Assembly (NCBI GenBank): GCA_032719365.1
Contig: CM064867.1
Coordinates: 65,718,136-65,782,135 of the forward strand
Reading direction: 5' to 3'
Length of the DNA: 64,000 nucleotides
DNA from: Prinsepia uniflora
Taxonomy: Eukaryota; Streptophyta; Magnoliopsida; Rosales; Rosaceae
The notes under the pieces were generated by a model that had not been told where the DNA came from, did no database searches, and saw only the letters and a program-made list of their open reading frames with translations. Every line of letters starts with the position of its first letter. The stretch's first letter is position 1. Shown piece by piece: positions 22,129-33,703 of the stretch. The position numbers and the translations under genes are program-made.

Positions 22129-22598
22129 GAGTTTTCCTAGAGGACTTGGAGTGTACAGTAAGTTCCGTAGCAGGTTGACGGGAAGTATAGGAAAGGAGTG
22201 ACTATAATTGATTCGATCTGAGCCTATGGAAGGAGAGAACCCACAAGCTAGAGTTTGCCTTTAGGACTTTGTGACGTTAGTCCGACCGTGGCCGGAATAG
22301 TAGCCGAGGGAGATGGGTGGTTGTATACGAGGATGTACTTTATGACTTCTGTCGGGTATTGTGACATGAGGTATTGTATAATACCTTTGTTTTCTGTTCA
22401 TAGAGTTTCCCTTGCGTACACCATGTAGTTGTTACATAGCTAGGGTTGGCTGTGGTAACAGTAGTTGCGGATGGAGTGAAATACCCAAGGTGGAGATGAT
22501 AGACAGGAAACCTAGGAGAGGTTGTTCCTTAGGAGACCCTAGGTGTCGGGGACTAGCTGTGGAATTTCGGGGACGAAATTCTTTTTAGGTGGGTAGAT

Positions 22599-25595
22599 TG
22601 TAACAACCCGTCCCGAGAATTGGGATTAGTAGAGTTTAAGGTGTGATTAGTAAGGTTAATCAGGGGTTAGGTGGTCCCGAGGGGTCCGGGAACCTAGAAT
22701 GACGATTTTGCCCCCTGCTTTGGGCAAAAATGTTGACTTTTATTTCGGGTGGTCAATTGGGGATTGACCAGTGACCGGAACGTAGTTGAGGTTGTCACGA
22801 ATCCTTAGGCAGGTGGCACGCCCGATTCCGACATCCGAGGAGGAAGTTGTGATGTTCGGAAGGCTGAGGGCTTAACCGTAATTTGGGTAAAGTAGGGGGA
22901 ATAGTTGACTTTTCGTATAATCGAGTTTTGGTAGGTTGACCTAGGATGGTTAGATAGTTCTTGTCGTCCTGAGTTCGATGACAGGCGACACGTGTTCATC
23001 GGACTTACGAGGCGAGAGTTACGGGTCTAGAAAGTTTCGGTAAAACCGTAAAATGTGTTAAACAGAAGGGTATTTTAGTCTTTTTGGGTTTATGGGGATT
23101 TGTGCAGAGAGAGAAGGAATGGACGGCTGGGGTTTAAATAGATGGGCTATAGATTGAAGGGATGGTGACACGTGTTGAAGGCCTAGAGGATTCTGGTGGA
23201 ATCCTGTGCATTCACGGCCCAATTAATTGGGGTGCACCCGTGCTATGCATTCTGGTGCTTCGACACACAGAGAGAAACAGAGGGAGGAAATTGAGAGAAT
23301 TGGAAGGCTGATTGTGGTGGCTGGTGAGTTTGTGAGTGTGTGAGGGAGATTAGAGAGTGGGAGAGAGCAGTTGAGACAGTTGGGAGGTGAGAAATCGTGG
23401 GGTGTGCGAGTGGGGAGCCACGGGAACCAGGGAGGAACTCAGGGGGGAAAACGGAGAAGATTGAGGGCTTGTGGTGGTGCGGTGGCCGTGCACGATGCAA
23501 CAAAGATCGCGGTGGTGTCGTGAGGGCTGTGGGAGTCGACCAGCCCCGGAGGAGCTCACGGCGGCGGCAGGAGGCAGGTAATTTCCTCATCCTCGTTTCG
23601 GTACTCTGTTTTCCATTGAAATTCAATGTGAAAGTCGTGAGTCTAGGGCTAGAGTCGAGGGAGTTGGAGGCTAGGGTGAGACTCCTGAGGGTCCTAGGAA
23701 CCGGTTGAGTGTGCTGCCGTGATGGGTGGTGCACAGTGGCGGCCGGCACGACGGAGTGCACTTGTGTGCTCTGTTTTAGCCGTGAGGTTCGAACGGCAAG
23801 TTGTGCAGCTGGGAAGTGAGTCGACGGTTCTGGTTAGCTGGGTTAGGTTTAGAGAAACCCAGGGGAGAGTCTGGTGTCACCACCGTGACGGGAGGTGGCT
23901 GGAGTCGAGGAGTCGTGAAACAGGGGTCGAAGGGCTGTCTGGTTTTGAGTTCAGTCGAGGGGATTGGGACAGTGTCGAGGTGAATGGAGTTGGGGAATCG
24001 ATAGGGTTGGCCTGGACGATGCTGTTGGTGAAGGAAGGAACCGTTTTGGTGAACGGAAGAGGAAGAACCAGGTACGCCGGTCTGAGTGCAGACCACTGTA
24101 CTGAACCGGGTTTGCTCGAGGAAGGAGGTGGTACTGTAGCAGCGCGTGAGGGCCACGCGCAGCCACTTTGGGCGGCGCGTGGGGGCGCGTGCGGCGGCGG
24201 ATGGGAAAACGGTCAACATGGATTTTGGTCTAGGAGTCGTGGTGAGTTCAATGGAGTTGGTTTCGGGTTAATCGGACATCGTATGAGTTTAGTTCCGCGA
24301 GGGTGAATGTTTAGGGTCCCGGGTTTTTCGGGTTTTGATTCGGGGACTTTTGAGGAAATCTAGGTGTTTGATTATAGACGTATTAGTGACGTATTTTGAC
24401 GGTGATTGACAGGATCGGGATTTCCCGAGGAAGCCGAGGATCGGGCTGGACGTTCAGGACGCGAGTAGGGCTCGGTATGTGAGTGGACCCTTTCCTTAAA
24501 CTCGAGCATGCATAACTGTTTTTATATACGTATTTTATGGTTTTACTTATGAATCTATGTTTATTGAATATGAAGGGATGATTTTATGTGTTTGCACGTT
24601 TTTCGAGAAAAAGACGGATTTGGCACGGTTTTCGAGAAAATGTTGGTTTTCGGATTTTGATGCCACATTTGGGGATTTCCACCGATAAAGGTTTTCTAAT
24701 AATGATAAATGGGTTATGAAATGTGATTTGTGATTACATGGGGTTTTGGTATGAAAATGGATATTTTCCGGATTCGGGTTTGGATATGGATTGGTAAATG
24801 GTTTTCAAATGATTTTGAGATTGGATTTGCTGGATCTGGATAGTGGGTTTAAAGACCCGGATATATTGGACGGGGGACCGGCCGGATTGGGTTTAAAGAC
24901 CCGGATTGAGTTTAAAGACTCGGGAGTTTAAAGACTCGGATATATATTGATTTTCCCCCGTAGGCCTTGAGTTTAAAGACTCGGGAGTTTAAAGACTCGG
25001 ATATGATTAAGGCCTGGATTGAGTTTAAAGACTCGGGAGTTTAAAGACTCGGATAGGTCCAGCAGGTTTGATCGGGAAATTATGATTAAATTTCATGGTT
25101 TATGATATAGTTTCCTGATACATATGTTATGGTTTCTATAACTGTTTTATAGTGTTTCTGTTTCTTATGATGTTTTATGATAATTGATTTATAACTGTGT
25201 TCAGAACTATTGGTTATGCATGTGGTTTCAAAACGGAGGGTAAAACTCGGTTTTCTTATAAAATGGTTTTGAACATTTTACACTTTCTGGTCCACTCACA
25301 TTTTGTGTTTTAACTTGCCCTCTAGGTCGTGGAGATAGCGCGGGGTCTGGACGTCGAGGCAGCGTCTGAGGCATAGAAATACCGTGAGGGATTCCGGAGT
25401 GTTTACCTTTTTCTTCCGCGTGCGTGTATTTATTATCACTTTTAGTTGTTGTACTTGTATCTATGCTCTGTGAACTTTTCTGTCGGGATATGGTATTGAG
25501 GTTTTTCTCCTGCGTCTGACGGGTTACTGTTGGGTTGTCAGACGGGAGCAGGATTTACCTCGGGTTTCGGGGTGAAACCGGGGTGGGTCCTGACA
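22599..25595 (+). mobile_element. LTR3 of the tandem element (2997 bp)
   Basis: Starts TGTAACAACCCG right after the second polypurine tract and ends GGGTCCTGACA at 25595. What follows is ATTGTCATCTC and not a primer site, so this is the outer 3' LTR. Inverted-repeat arms recur at the same relative positions. I see one difference from LTR2. Confidence 0.88.
24845..25053 (+). repeat. Array of eight GTTTAAAGAC hairpin units (LTR3)
   Basis: Third copy of the same array, in phase with LTR1 and LTR2 (9356 bp downstream of the first). It has no additional units, so the array has not changed length since duplication. Confidence 0.85.
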
Positions 25596-26684
25596 ATTGT
25601 CATCTCACAGAGGTAGTGTGGCAAGTGTGCCAACACCCAACGTCAGTGTCTCATTCTGCGATCGCACTCAGTCGTAACCGAGTCTAATCCAGAATCTATC
25701 CTTGTACCGTGCGTCACTCACGCACCTCGTGTCATCGTCACGACTGACGAATCCCATCATCATAATCGTCACGGTAACCTGAGCCTATCCACCTCAATAA
25801 GACTCAATCACGTCAATCGATAGCGGTAGTCGACCGCAGGTAGCAACCACTCCACACGCACATCCATCGATCGGTCCACCTCAGGATCCGATCGACAACT
25901 ACCACACTCCCAGTAACTTGTCCAATCAATCACTAACTTGGGTTATTACAAACCCGGCTGCCGCTGCAGCCCAACCATCTTGACTGATCCTTCGCTTTCA
26001 ACTCTGAAGAGTCGTCATACTCCAATACTGGTACCAAACCAGCCAATAACTACACTATGAGGATCTTGTCCTCTTGTAACTCTACGGCTCTCAACCGCTG
26101 GCCTCCACAAGAACTGACCGTATTCCAGGTCCCATACTGCACAAGCGCTTCGTGCGCAATCGCATCCTATCGCGTCACCCCACAACTACTCTGGCATCTC
26201 CTGCCAGTCGACATCTAGGATGGATTCAACACACCGAAACATGGCAACACATGCCAAATAGAATCACAAGTTCCTATTCCCATCCGTCTTTATTGTAGTC
26301 GTACAGGGTCATCGTATAATGGGTGACCCTGACCTCTGACCACCACTGGTATTAATCCGTACATCCTCTATCTGACACGTCCCTACCGTCGAGCCGTCAC
26401 GACTCTCAAGTCGTCATACGGTCTCTACTGATCCACTGGATCATATCTCCAGTAACACTACGGCTCTAAGCCGTTAGATTCCAATAAATACTGATCCTCC
26501 TCGGGATCAAACATCGAAACACGTGGCCTCCAATGTCAATCGAACCTCAAACTATTGTATCGAATTTCGTTTAGCACGTGGTGCTTCCTACTCATACCCT
26601 AACTATCAGGTTGATAATGGGTTGTTACGACTTCAGAGACAACACATCCTCGACCTGCGCGTACTCTACCCTCTGATACCAACT
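25596..26684 (-). other. Internal region of the minus-strand element, proximal part
   Basis: About 1.1 kb without a credible gene, continuing 11087-13243 past the nested tandem element. On the minus strand it starts directly after LTR B with the primer site and is full of stops. It is probably a leader or non-coding cargo of a non-autonomous element. Confidence 0.5.
26671..26681 (-). promoter_or_regulatory. Primer binding site (tRNA-iMet) of the minus-strand element
   Basis: CTCTGATACCA on the plus strand is TGGTATCAGAG on the minus strand. It lies three bases inside LTR B. It identifies LTR B as the 5' LTR and fixes the orientation of the element. Confidence 0.88.
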
Positions 26685-29600
26685 TTTCAGTACCCGTCCC
26701 AAATCCCCTAGGATTAATGTGGGATGCACCTGATCCCGTCTAACACAAAGTGTCAGACCAGGGAAAATTCCGTCTCTAGCCCTCAACGGCTTATCAAAGT
26801 ACGCCAAGATCGTAGGAGGAGGAGTGTGATGTCTCGTCTCTGCTACAGCCCGCATCCGCGATCAACCTGAAGGGCATTAAAACAGCAAAAGTCGTGAGTG
26901 GACAAAATCAATCATTTTAAATAAAAACATTTTCACATAAAGACATTTATGCCCTTCACTAAAAGCATATGCATGCATTCGAAAACCGTTTATCAAAACG
27001 TTCGTAAAACTCTTTGTCAACCATATTCAAAACCATTCAAGGGTTCATTCCCATAAACCGTCATGACCCATAAAAACCTTTCAAAGGTTCATGCCGTTCC
27101 CCATAAACATTCATGAACCAGAAATCCATTTATGGGTCCCCGACCCGAAATTACAAAAACCTGTAAATCCATACATGTGGGAACTCTGCCCAAATCATCA
27201 TTTTCAGTGAAATACCAAAACATACAAATCACTTTTCCGAAACATAAAACATAGAACACGGAGTCTCTACCCCCAAATCACTTTCATAAAACCTCGTATG
27301 TATCAATATACGTATAACCCATTCGCGGCACTTCCGAGAAGATGCCAACTCCGGGCACACAGCCCTTAGGGAACACATCCCCGATAAATGTCACGATATC
27401 ATCTCTGTACTAGTGTGCACACTACTCGGGGTCTCACTCCGAGTCTTCTCCCAGGAGTTCTCCATCTGGGTGGCTCAATCTCTAGATCTAGTCCGAGCTC
27501 TCTCTCTGGATCTAGTCCACACATCTCTCCGGAATCTGGTCCGGGACCACAACATAAATTGTAACCCCCACTCCTAGAACGAGATCCCTATGGGGATACC
27601 CATTCTGGTCTGTGGATCGTGACTCTCTAGGTTGACGACTGGAGGAGACCATAAAAATCACATGGAGGGTTCAAAATACTTTCTTTCTCAAAACATTACT
27701 CAACTGGGTCTCATACCCGCTTCATCTCAATAGGATTCCTCGAATCTGATTCAAATTCATTTCACAGGCCTCGAACCAAATCCACAGTTCAACAGGGTCT
27801 CATGCCCGAATTCTCATTTCACAAACTGAACTGGGACTCAAGCCCGATGTTACAATCAACAGGGCATCAAGCCTGATACCACAGCTAACTGGGCCCTAAG
27901 CCCGAAACCACAAATCAACAGGACCTCAAGTCCGATTTCACAACCAACGGAGGCTTAAGCCCTATACTACAGTCAACTGGGCCTCCCGCCCGATATTACA
28001 ACCAAATGGGCCTCAAGCCCGAATTCGTAAACCAATGGGACCCTCGGTCCGATTGTATAACTCAAATGGAACCTCGGTCTAATTCCTCGTCAAATCAAAT
28101 GGACTCCAAGTCTGAGAGTTCGTAAATAAAATGGGTCTCATGCTCGAGTTCATATTTCCAAATACAAAATCCGTTCATTAAATCCTCATTGAAAACACAG
28201 TACGCAAAGATACGACATAAAACCGAAAACCTCGAAAAATGTGCAAATGTGTCGATCCTAAGATACCACAAACAAATGCGCTCAAGGAATCACAAAACAT
28301 GTTCTAAAAAAATTATAAAACATTTATGCATGCATAGATTTCGAAAGAAAGGTCCACTCACAGACCGTCCGAAGCTGCGCCTCGATACGCGTGCCATAAG
28401 CGTCTCCCGGGCCAATCGTCACCTCCAGGATTCCCGAACCTATCCAAATTAATTTAGAGGATCACTAACTACTTATATAACCCCTCACTAAAGCCCCGTA
28501 ATTTTTCGGAATTCCTAACTATTTTTAAACGCGAACCTAAACCTTCAGATGTCCCGAAATATATCGAAACGATGTTCGATTGACACAAAACCTGTCCCAA
28601 AATGTTCGTTACATCGAATAGATGAAATTACATGCTGGAACCACCCCCAAAAGGATGGCTCACGTGCCCGTACGCACCCCAAGAAGGGACTGTGCGTGGG
28701 CCTCACGCGCCTAACACTGTTTGTCTTCCTCAGCGACTGAATCGGTCAAGACCGGCCGGTTCGGTTCATGCATGCAACTGGATCGGCGTGACCGGTCCAG
28801 GCCTATATTTTTCATATTTTTTGTCCAATTCTTTCCTTATCAATCCCAATCTCCCTATTTTCATGTTTCCTACCAATTCCAATCCTCAAACCCAAGCAAA
28901 ACCCACCTAAAACCCACGGTTCAGTTTTCCATTTTTCCTCCCACGGATCCCCAGCCTTCAAACCACCATCAAAAACTTCTTAGGACCTCCCTAGCAACCC
29001 AATAAACCTACTCTAAACATCCAAAACCGTTCATAATGTAAAAATCGAATTAAAAATGGAAGAATGGTAAACCGAGTACCTTCTCGGGTTTATGGCCGCC
29101 GTCCACGCCGGCGTTGCTTCCTACCTACCACCGTCATCATCCAGCACTCATCTCACTCTCATGGTTCTTCAGGCATGGTCAAATGGGGTGAAGGTTTGGA
29201 TCTGTTCAAGGTGGGTGAGATCGGGTTGTTTGGATGCAAAATGATCGATGAAGAAAGGGGAAGGTATGCATTAAGGAAAAGAGATGGCCAGTGGATGGGT
29301 GACACTTGTCAATCATCCATTGGTCCAATAACCAATATTTGGGCCCCACTTAATTCCAAAAAGCATCCGTCTCGAATTTCATGCAATAGTACGTTCGTAC
29401 TTCTGTGAACCGTAACTTTTCCGTCGAACGTCCAAATTCGACATGCCACCTGTCTATGGATTCGTATCGTCCTGATATATGTAATGGTCCTTGGCTCTCA
29501 TCCATCGAACCTCCTGGGTCAAAAGTCAACTGTTTGCTCCTATTCGACCAAATTACCAAAATGCCCTTAGACTTCTGATCGTCATAACTTCTTTCATGAA

Positions 29601-29816
29601 CGTCAGAATCGAGCGTGCCACCTATCTACGAACTCGTGACGTCCTGAACTACGTCACAGTCTTTGGCCAAAGTCCATTTGACTGCCAGAACGAAAAGTCA
29701 ACGATTTACCCATTATAGGGGCAAAATCGTCCTTTCACCCGAACGTCCGCTAATCCTCGTCTAATCCCATATTAGTCTCGCTAATCCATCACGCTAATTC
29801 GGGACGAGTCGTCACA
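26685..29816 (-). mobile_element. LTR B: 5' LTR of the minus-strand element (3132 bp)
   Basis: It aligns with LTR A over its whole length but is clearly diverged from it, so the insertion is much older than the tandem element nested within. The plus-strand left end reads TTTCAGTACC where LTR A has TGTCAGGACC, so the terminal dinucleotide has mutated. The right end is GAGTCGTCACA. Inverted-repeat arms lie at 26894-26903 and 28352-28361, with GGGCCTCAAGCCC-type units between. Confidence 0.8.
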
Positions 29817-30907
29817 GATTTGATAATGGATTTTTTGGAAAGTGATTTCGGGCTTGAAGCCATGTTCATGTGATTTCGATAAACGAGATTTCAGTTTTGG
29901 AATCGGATTTTGAAAAGATGATTCTTGATTTGGTTTTGAAACTTGAAAGGGAAATTCTGGATTTGGGTTCGGGATGATGCTTCCGGATGCTAGCTTACGG
30001 AATCATTATTGCGAATTCGGATATGGATTTTCTGTGGTTTTCACTTGATGGAAAAAATGGTTTTGGGTTTAAAGACTCGGAAAAAGAAAATGGCTGGATC
30101 TGGTTTTGATTTTAAAGACTCGGTTGATTGACGGGGGAGGGCCCTGGATTAATATGCTTTGAGTTTAAAGACTCAGTATATGTTTTGAGTTTAAAGACTC
30201 GGTTATTGTGATATCCCCCGAGGCCTATTGATTGTGTTTTGAGTTTAAAGACTCGTTGATATCCCGGGAAGGCCGGATTATGAGCATGGTTTTGAGTTTA
30301 AATACTCGGGCGCACTTGAGATCCAACAACTTGATTGATTGATGTTTTTCACTGGTTTTTCACTGGTTTTCAGATGTTTTGGGCAATGGCCCGGATGATT
30401 TGGGTTTGATGAGTTTTGGACAGAGTTCCCGTACTTGATGAGAATTTATGATTTTGGGCTGAGGCCCTGGATTTGAATTACGGAATTGAGGCAAGAAACG
30501 ATTCTGGTTTTCATTGATGGTTTTTGGATATGAAATGGTTTCATGACATAAATTTTATATGCATGCATTGGTTTTTAAATGGAGGGTATAATTGTCTTTT
30601 CTTATGAACTGTTTTCTAAACTTATTATTATTTTTGTCCACTCACAGTCTTTTTTCTTTACGATACCCTCTAGGTTGTCGGTGAGGGTTGTTGGTCGAGA
30701 GAGACGGAGGCATCACACACCCGATCCACAGTAGAATTTGCACGCTCTGGGAAGTCCAGAAGTTTTGAACGGTTCGTTTGGAAATCCCTGGTCCGACTTA
30801 CGTGTCACATGGAGGTTGGATGTCGGTTTAGCCTTCGTGTCACGCATAAGTTAGACGGGAGCATGGCTTAGCCCTTAATCCCGGGGGATTGAGGGTGGGT
30901 CGTGCCA
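29817..30907 (+). mobile_element. Truncated LTR, + strand, relative of the tandem element
   Basis: It carries six GAGTTTAAAGACTC-type units between 30066 and 30312, some worn (one reads GAGTTTAAATACTC). The right arm GTCCACTCAC (30636-30645) follows, then CCCTCTAG/GTTGTCGG, and the LTR end GGGTGGGTCGTGCCA. The first 2 kb of the LTR, including the left arm, is missing; the minus-strand element ends exactly where this piece begins. Confidence 0.7.
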
Positions 30908-31113
30908 TCTTTTGTCTACTAACACGTTTTCTAGTTTTTTGTAAACCTCCAGGGCCACTGCACAGAGTTCGAGACTTGAGAGGCGGAGGCATGAATTAGC
31001 AGAAATGATGTTATCCGTGATCTAACAAGGTTTCATGTGTAATTGTGATTCTTGGCATATGGAAGCAGGACCCGAGGGTACTTTTCAACTATGTTTCGGG
31101 TTGGGTCTTGTCA
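30908..31113 (+). mobile_element. LTR 3' tail, + strand
   Basis: About 206 bp with the typical LTR tail order: GTCTACTAAC (30914-30923, a worn right arm), AACCTCCAG then GGCCACTG, AGGCGGAGGCATGA, and the end GGGTTGGGTCTTGTCA. It may be the severed 3' end of the truncated LTR at 6446-7364; both break near the same point of the LTR map. Confidence 0.55.
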
Positions 31114-33096
31114 CAACCAGCCTGTTAATCGAGTATGGGTCCTACAAGTTCCAGCCCATCTATATTGCCAGTAGTTAAGTACGGGTCCTACAGGGTCCAA
31201 CCCATCGACATATGTCGAATCCAACTCTAACCACATCCGAACCCGTCTCTAGAATCCAAGGAGTCCAACTCTGGATATAGCGATCCAATCGCTTGAATTT
31301 GAACAATCCAGAAAACAATATCCAAATCGAAATATATATAATGACACGGCCCCCAACCCAAAATAGTTATCACACGAGCATCAGCCCAAAACAGTTATCA
31401 TATGGGCATCAACCCAAAACAGTTAACACACGGGCACCAGCCCAAAATATTTAACTCTAGGCCAAGAGCCCAAATCCCGGTTTTCCAAAAACCATGATAA
31501 AATCAATAATCTAGAAATCACAACCATAATATATTTCAACCAATCATTATCCAATAATCATAACCACATTCATAATCAGGCCAAACCATGTCATAAAACT
31601 AGTAAAAACATATATGTAAGCATGCATCAGAGTTATGAAAGAAAATGTCCACTCACAGTACCGATGCTCGTTCAAAACACGAGTCGTAAGCAAATTTGTA
31701 ACCACCGGGATGCCCGGGCCTATCAAAGTCACACCCCGAGGGTCACTAAAAATCCCTATAAGTTCATATACAAGGAATCCCCAAAAACCATGAAATCGAA
31801 AATGAGTTTTGAACATGCTTACCTAGGAGAAAAACCTCCAAATCACCAACCAAACGATCTCCAATCGACTTGCAACCACCACAATTGGATTCAGGACATC
31901 AAAACCTTTCGAACAAGAATAGTTTCACCTCAAAATTTGAGCCCACACGCACTGATCAAAGTTTCACGCACGCGCAAACAATGCTAACATCAACTGCTGA
32001 CATCACCTGTTGACGGCAGCTGCTGACGTTAGCCCTAGCTGATGTCACCCTTCCATCTGACATCAGACTTCTGATAGCCTGCTATGTGTCACACCTTGAC
32101 ACGTGCCATATGGCACTTGCTGACATCATGCTAACGTCATCCCCTACCACTTCACCTTCGACAATCACTGACACCCTGCCACGTGGCACTAACTAGATTT
32201 GGCCACATGGCCTGACATGATAATGTCACATGCCATATTATCATCATCTACCTCTCGCCGGGTAGACTCGCGACCCTATAACGAGTCATTCAACCCGAAT
32301 CGTGACCTGGCTCTAATTTCGCAATTCTTTCACCCTTTTACCTGCAATCTCCCCAAAAAACCAATCTACTGCCACAAAACACAAAGAACATACCTGGAAA
32401 ACCTCCAGCCAAGCTCGACACCCATGACTGAGCTTCGAGCTCTCTCTAGAGCTCTATTTTACATCTTTTTCTTTCAATTTTCATCCATGCAGCCTCGTAC
32501 AAACTTGAGGAACATGACCAAGGCATCAGTACTGAGTTTCAAACGTCCAAACCAAAATCACCATTTATGGCACACAGGTTTTACCTTTTTCTCTGGGTTT
32601 CCAAGTAGCCTTCACAGCTCAATCTTCTCCCTTAGTCTACCTCAACCTCTCAGTCACTCTCTGATTGCCACAAACCAATAAAAAGTGAAGATGATAATAT
32701 AGGAATGAGGTGCGGTGGTTTAGGTGTGTTTGAAATGAAGAGAGAAAGGGATATAGATGCATGAACTAGGGATATGGTCCAATGGGGTGAGTGATACTTG
32801 TCACTCATGATATGGTCTAGACTTAGATCTTTTGGGTCTCCTTAATAAAGAACTAAAAGTCAACTTTCTCAAACTACGTGCTCACTGTACGATGTCTAAA
32901 ATCGACATGTCACTTGTCTACGTAATTTAAATCTCTCGATATATCCAATTATCCTCAATAAACGTGTCAACAACCTCTTGTGTTAAAAGTCAACATTTTC
33001 CTTGTTTAAGGGCAAAATTTTCATTTCACCTCAACTAATCTCGAAAATCCTTGATTAATTTTTTATAAACATAAAATTACGGGTCGCGTCATTACA
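31114..33096 (-). mobile_element. Truncated LTR, - strand (5' part)
   Basis: On the minus strand it starts TGTAATGACGCGACCCG at 33096. It contains the left arm (plus-strand GTCCACTCAC at 31647-31656), a GCATGCAT site next to it, and GGGCATCAGCCC-type units (31330-31480). Around 31985-32190 are several TGACATCA/TGACGTTA sequences, the worn counterpart of the TGACGTCA cluster in the LTR at 3277-5873. The 3' half of the LTR is missing at 31113. Confidence 0.65.
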
Positions 33097-33446
33097 GGCA
33101 GAGCGACCAAGATCTCACGCATCTCCTAGTTCCATTCAGATGGGCGATTGGGAGTGGGAAAATTTCTAAAATTTCACGCAGCTCCTGGAGAGCGACGATG
33201 GCCAAGAAGGCCAACATCTCCCGCAGCTCCTGGTTCCATACAGTGACGGTGACGATTGCCAAGATCTTACTCAACGACGGGAACGATGACCAAGATCTCA
33301 CACAGATTCAATCAGAACCAACCCAAGCCAGCAGTCTGAATTACCCTTCATTAACCCATATACCTGAATGTATCTATATTTTTCAATCTGATTAATTCAC
33401 GAAAATTAGTTTATCTTCTTCCCCAAATCCAGAATTGAAATCCTAG
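33097..33446. other. Short degenerate repeats, no gene
   Basis: Contains three or four diverged copies of a phrase like AAGATCTCACGCAGCTCCTGG spaced 70-90 bp apart (33108-33305). The open frames across it are low-content and match nothing recognised. It leads into the PRP18-like fragment. Confidence 0.4.
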
Positions 33447-33703
33447 ATGGACCTGCTAAAGAACGAGCTCCTCAAGAAGCGAGAAAGGTTGGCCGAAGAG
33501 ACCAGCAGCAGGTGAGTCTGCAGGTGGTCGGAGATTGAACAAAAGGAAAATATTGACAAAATGAACCTCCCCAAACAGAAGGTCATTCGCTGGCTCTGCA
33601 ATCTAAAGAACATGATCACTCTCTTCCGCGAAGACGATGAGGCCAGGCTCTGTATTCTAAAGAACCTGATCACTCTCTTCCATCCAACCCACTCCTCTAG
33701 CTA
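33447..33703 (+). pseudogene. PRP18-like: PRP18 splicing-factor fragment (pre-mRNA-splicing factor 18), decayed
   Basis: The plus strand encodes MDLLKNELLKKRERLAEET, then a stop, then (in a shifted frame) RWSEIEQKENIDK, LPKQKVIRWLCNLKNMITLF and REDDEARLCILK. This order matches the N-terminal part of plant PRP18, a U5-associated factor for the second step of splicing: an MDLL..ELLKKR start, an RSEIEQK motif, an LPKQEVIRRLR segment and a TLFGEDDEAR motif. The middle of the N-terminal region and the whole conserved C-terminal PRP18 domain are absent. The segment around CTAAAGAACATGATCACTC is partly duplicated just downstream. No intron is visible between the motifs, so it could be a retrocopy or an internally deleted duplicate. 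Assignment rests on motif memory. Confidence 0.7.

Larger units (their letters stand above)
13244..25595 (+). mobile_element. Tandem gag-only LTR retrotransposon: LTR-gag-LTR-gag-LTR
   Basis: Three LTRs (13244-16239, 17921-20917, 22599-25595) alternate with two identical-looking internal regions of 1681 bp, giving a repeat period of 4678 bp. I count about 7 differences between LTR1 and LTR2, including one 1-bp indel, and one between LTR2 and LTR3. The two gag proteins are identical. Such a 3-LTR array is the expected product of unequal recombination between LTRs of sister or homologous copies. The flanking 5-mers are ATAGT (13239-13243) and ATTGT (25596-25600), a 4/5 target-site duplication. 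The element carries only gag, so pol proteins must have come from elsewhere. A very recent duplication or an assembly error would look alike. Confidence 0.85.
7939..29816 (-). mobile_element. Non-autonomous LTR retrotransposon, minus strand, interrupted
   Basis: On the minus strand the order is 5' LTR (29816 to 26685), primer site (26681 to 26671), internal region (26684 to 25596 and, past the nested insertion, 13243 to 11087), polypurine tract and 3' LTR (11086 to 7939). Without the insertion the element is about 9.5 kb, with an internal region of only about 3.2 kb. I find no gag, protease, RT or integrase motifs in the internal parts; stops are frequent in every frame. This fits a LARD-like non-autonomous element. 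The flanking 5-mers (GTATA at 7934-7938, GATTT at 29817-29821) do not match, so one flank has probably been rearranged. Confidence 0.7.

Noticed and set aside
13239..25605. Alternative target-site duplication GTCAT for the tandem element
   Set aside because: GTCAT does occur on both sides, but using it would put extra non-repeated bases (AG, ATT) at the LTR ends. The internal LTR boundaries fix the ends at TGTAAC and CTGACA, giving ATAGT/ATTGT.
26671..26681. tRNA fragment (CTCTGATACCA)
   Set aside because: It is the minus-strand primer binding site next to an LTR; no cloverleaf can be formed from the surrounding sequence.
32199..32681. 160-codon open frame
   Set aside because: Lies within a minus-strand LTR fragment, has no motif, and its equivalent in related LTRs is not open.
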